A DNA stretch of 64,000 nt from Cognataquiflexum gelatinilyticum (lineage in GTDB: Bacteria; Bacteroidota; Bacteroidia; Cytophagales; Cyclobacteriaceae), in the NCBI RefSeq assembly GCF_024813435.1, contig NZ_JANAEZ010000002.1, forward strand, positions 496,001 through 560,000, given 5' to 3'. The position numbers were made by a program, and so were the translations under genes. The notes below the pieces were generated by a model, which saw only the letters and a list, made by a program, of their open reading frames with translations, did not search any database and had not been told where the DNA came from. Positions 61,999-64,000 of this stretch are shown piece after piece; within the stretch, counting starts at the first letter, position 1, and each line of letters begins with the position of its first letter.

Positions 61999-64000
61999 AT
62001 GGCAAGAGATTTAAAATACACTAGGAACATTGGCATTGCCGCGCATATTGATGCCGGTAAAACAACTACTACAGAACGCATACTCTACTATTCAGGTGTC
62101 AGCCATAAAATCGGTGAAGTTCACGATGGTGCGGCTACCATGGACTGGATGGCACAAGAGCAGGAAAGAGGTATTACCATTACTTCTGCTGCGACCACTG
62201 TGTTTTGGAATTACAGAAAAAACAAATATCAAGTTAACATTATCGATACTCCCGGCCACGTTGATTTTACCGTTGAGGTAAACCGTTCCTTGAGAGTTTT
62301 GGATGGGCTTGTATTCCTTTTCAGTGCTGTTGATGGTGTTGAACCACAATCAGAAACTAACTGGAGACTTGCCGATAACTACAAAGTAGCCCGTATCGGT
62401 TTTGTTAATAAAATGGACCGCTCAGGTGCCAATTTTCTTGACGTGTGTAAGCAGGTTAAAGAAATGTTGGGAAGCTATGCAGTTCCATTACAGCTTCCAA
62501 TTGGAGCAGAGGACAATTTCAAAGGAGTTGTTGATTTGATTAACAACAGAGGAATTGTTTGGAATGAAGAGGATAAAGGAATGACTTTTACAGAAGTTCC
62601 TATTCCTGATGACATGCTTGAGGAAGTTGCTGAATACAGAGAACATTTACTTGAAGCAGTGGCTGATTACGATGAGTCATTGATGGAAAAGTTTTTTGAC
62701 GATCCTGATTCCATTACGGAAGCTGAGATTTTATCAGCATTAAGAAGAGCAACCATTGACATGAAAATTGTTCCGATGGTTTGTGGTTCTTCATTCAAGA
62801 ACAAAGGCGTGCAAACCATGCTTGACCTTGTAATGGAATTACTTCCTTCTCCTTTGGACAAAGATGACATCATCGCTACAGGACTTGATTCTGAAGAGGA
62901 AGTTGTCATCAGACCTGACGAAAAAGAACCATTTACAGGATTGGCTTTCAAAATTGCAACTGATCCATTTGTCGGACGTCTTTGCTTCGTAAGAGCTTAT
63001 TCAGGCATTTTGGAATCTGGTTCTTACATCTTTAATAGCCGTTCAGGAAATAAAGAAAGGATTTCGAGGGTTTTCCAAATGCACGCCAACAAGCAAAACC
63101 AAATCGAAAGATTGGTTGCCGGTGATATCGGTGCTGTCGTTGGTTTCAAAGACATCAAAACAGGAGATACTCTTTGCGACGAAAAACGCAAGGTTGTTCT
63201 TGAATCTATGGTGTTCCCGGAACCGGTTATAGGATATGCCATCGAGCCAAAAACTCAGGCAGATGTTGACAAATTGGGTATGGCAATCTCCAAATTGGTA
63301 GAAGAAGATCCTACACTTCAGGTAAATACTGATCAAGAAACTGGTCAGACTATCCTAAGAGGTATGGGAGAACTTCACCTTGAAATCATCATTGACCGAC
63401 TTAAGAGGGAATTTAAGGTTGAAATCAACCAAGGTGCACCTCAGGTTGCTTACAAAGAAGCTCTTTTTGGTTCAATTGAGCATAAAGAAGTGTACAAGAA
63501 GCAGACAGGTGGTAAAGGTAAATTTGCAGATATCGTATTCGAACTTGGACCAAAGGATCCTGATCCTGTTACAAATGAAATCAAGCCTGGTCTTGACTTT
63601 GTGAATGGTATCGTTGGTGGTGTGGTTCCAAGAGAATTCATTCCTGCTATCCAAAAAGGATTTGCTGAAGCGATGAAAAATGGACCTTTAGCCGGGTATC
63701 CAATCGAATCAATGAAGGTAAGGTTGTTTCATGGTTCATACCATGATGTTGACTCCGATGCACTTTCATTCGAATTGGCTGCAAGAATTGGTTTCAAGGA
63801 AGCAGCTAAAAAATGTAAGCCTCAACTTCTTGAGCCAATCATGGCTGTAGAAGTGGTTACTCCGGATGAATATACAGGTCCAATTACAGGTGACTTGAAC
63901 AGGAGAAGAGGAATGATGAAAGGTATGGATACCAAAGGTACCTCTACTGTAATAAAAGCTAACGTTCCTTTGTCTGAGCTGTTTGGATATGTTACCGACT
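61999..64000 (+). CDS. fusA: Elongation factor G, cut by window edge
   Basis: The frame is open from ATG 61999 to the end of the window, 667 codons, so about 30-40 residues are missing. The G domain has AAHIDAGKTTTTERIL, WMAQEQERGITITSAATTVFW, DTPGHVDFTVEV and NKMDR. Domains II-V follow with ILRGMGELHLEIIIDRL. EF-G drives translocation and, with RRF, ribosome recycling. It is third in the rpsL-rpsG-fusA operon. Confidence 0.98.
   Translation, partial: MARDLKYTRNIGIAAHIDAGKTTTTERILYYSGVSHKIGEVHDGAATMDWMAQEQERGITITSAATTVFWNYRKNKYQVNIIDTPGHVDFTVEVNRSLRVLDGLVFLFSAVDGVEPQSETNWRLADNYKVARIGFVNKMDRSGANFLDVCKQVKEMLGSYAVPLQLPIGAEDNFKGVVDLINNRGIVWNEEDKGMTFTEVPIPDDMLEEVAEYREHLLEAVADYDESLMEKFFDDPDSITEAEILSALRRATIDMKIVPMVCGSSFKNKGVQTMLDLVMELLPSPLDKDDIIATGLDSEEEVVIRPDEKEPFTGLAFKIATDPFVGRLCFVRAYSGILESGSYIFNSRSGNKERISRVFQMHANKQNQIERLVAGDIGAVVGFKDIKTGDTLCDEKRKVVLESMVFPEPVIGYAIEPKTQADVDKLGMAISKLVEEDPTLQVNTDQETGQTILRGMGELHLEIIIDRLKREFKVEINQGAPQVAYKEALFGSIEHKEVYKKQTGGKGKFADIVFELGPKDPDPVTNEIKPGLDFVNGIVGGVVPREFIPAIQKGFAEAMKNGPLAGYPIESMKVRLFHGSYHDVDSDALSFELAARIGFKEAAKKCKPQLLEPIMAVEVVTPDEYTGPITGDLNRRRGMMKGMDTKGTSTVIKANVPLSELFGYVTD

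Noticed and set aside
62030..62281. A separate 83-codon frame at the start of fusA
   Set aside because: It is a +1 shadow. The real EF-G frame starts at 61999 and is continuous to the window edge, so there is no frameshift.

Overview
The window is chromosomal DNA of a Bacteroidota bacterium, most likely a member of the Cyclobacteriaceae (Algoriphagus/Aquiflexum-like). The reasons are the SusC/SusD pair, the PepSY-sigma-FecR-TonB receptor locus, MurE with the meso-diaminopimelate DNPR motif, promoters of the Bacteroidota type (TTTG, about 19-20 nt, TAnnTTTG) and few Shine-Dalgarno sequences. I see no insertion sequence, prophage, CRISPR array or rRNA gene. The genus is an inference; the phylum is secure.

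Region 1 (1-11.2 kb) looks like a glycan-uptake locus. A truncated secreted protein and a SusC/SusD operon lie on the minus strand. An AT-rich 843 bp spacer carrying four LacI-type operator cores separates them from a divergent LacI regulator. A very large FG-GAP/ASPIC-UnbV lipoprotein and a small beta-barrel protein follow. Region 2 (11.3-18.3 kb) holds an amino-acid permease, gpsA overlapping a PlsB-like acyltransferase (both in phospholipid synthesis), a polyprenyl diphosphate synthase, and a TlpA-like thioredoxin lipoprotein.

Region 3 (18.3-33.8 kb) is a compact division and cell wall (dcw) cluster: mraZ-rsmH-ftsL-ftsI-murE-mraY-murD-ftsW-murG-murC-ftsQ-ftsA-ftsZ. Genes touch or overlap by 1-4 nt, and three MraZ boxes spaced exactly 10 bp apart precede it. 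murF, murB and ddl are not in the cluster. Region 4 (33.7-41 kb) is accessory: an FMN reductase, repeat debris, a TPR protein, a possible toxin remnant with a small membrane protein, and a cell-surface-signalling locus (PepSY-like lipoprotein, ECF sigma, FecR, TonB receptor) with an unusual overlapping stem-loop leader before the sigma gene.

Region 5 (41-47.4 kb) has two tandem purine nucleoside phosphorylases with different active-site residues, frr and pyrH, a biotin-carrier protein and an M1 aminopeptidase. Region 6 (47.4-64 kb) is the conserved translation/transcription block: tRNA-Tyr, tRNA-Gly, tRNA-Thr, tuf, tRNA-Trp, secE, nusG, rplK, rplA, rplJ, rplL, rpoB, rpoC, a DUF3467 gene, rpsL, rpsG and a truncated fusA.

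Most of the window is ordinary core genome. The observations most worth testing are the sigma-gene leader, the phosphorylase pair, the MraZ boxes, hairpins in unexpected places (ftsA-ftsZ, ftsZ-reductase, inside the FG-GAP gene, before DUF3467), and the toxin/immunity-like scrap near 35.2 kb. No clearly new multi-gene system was found.
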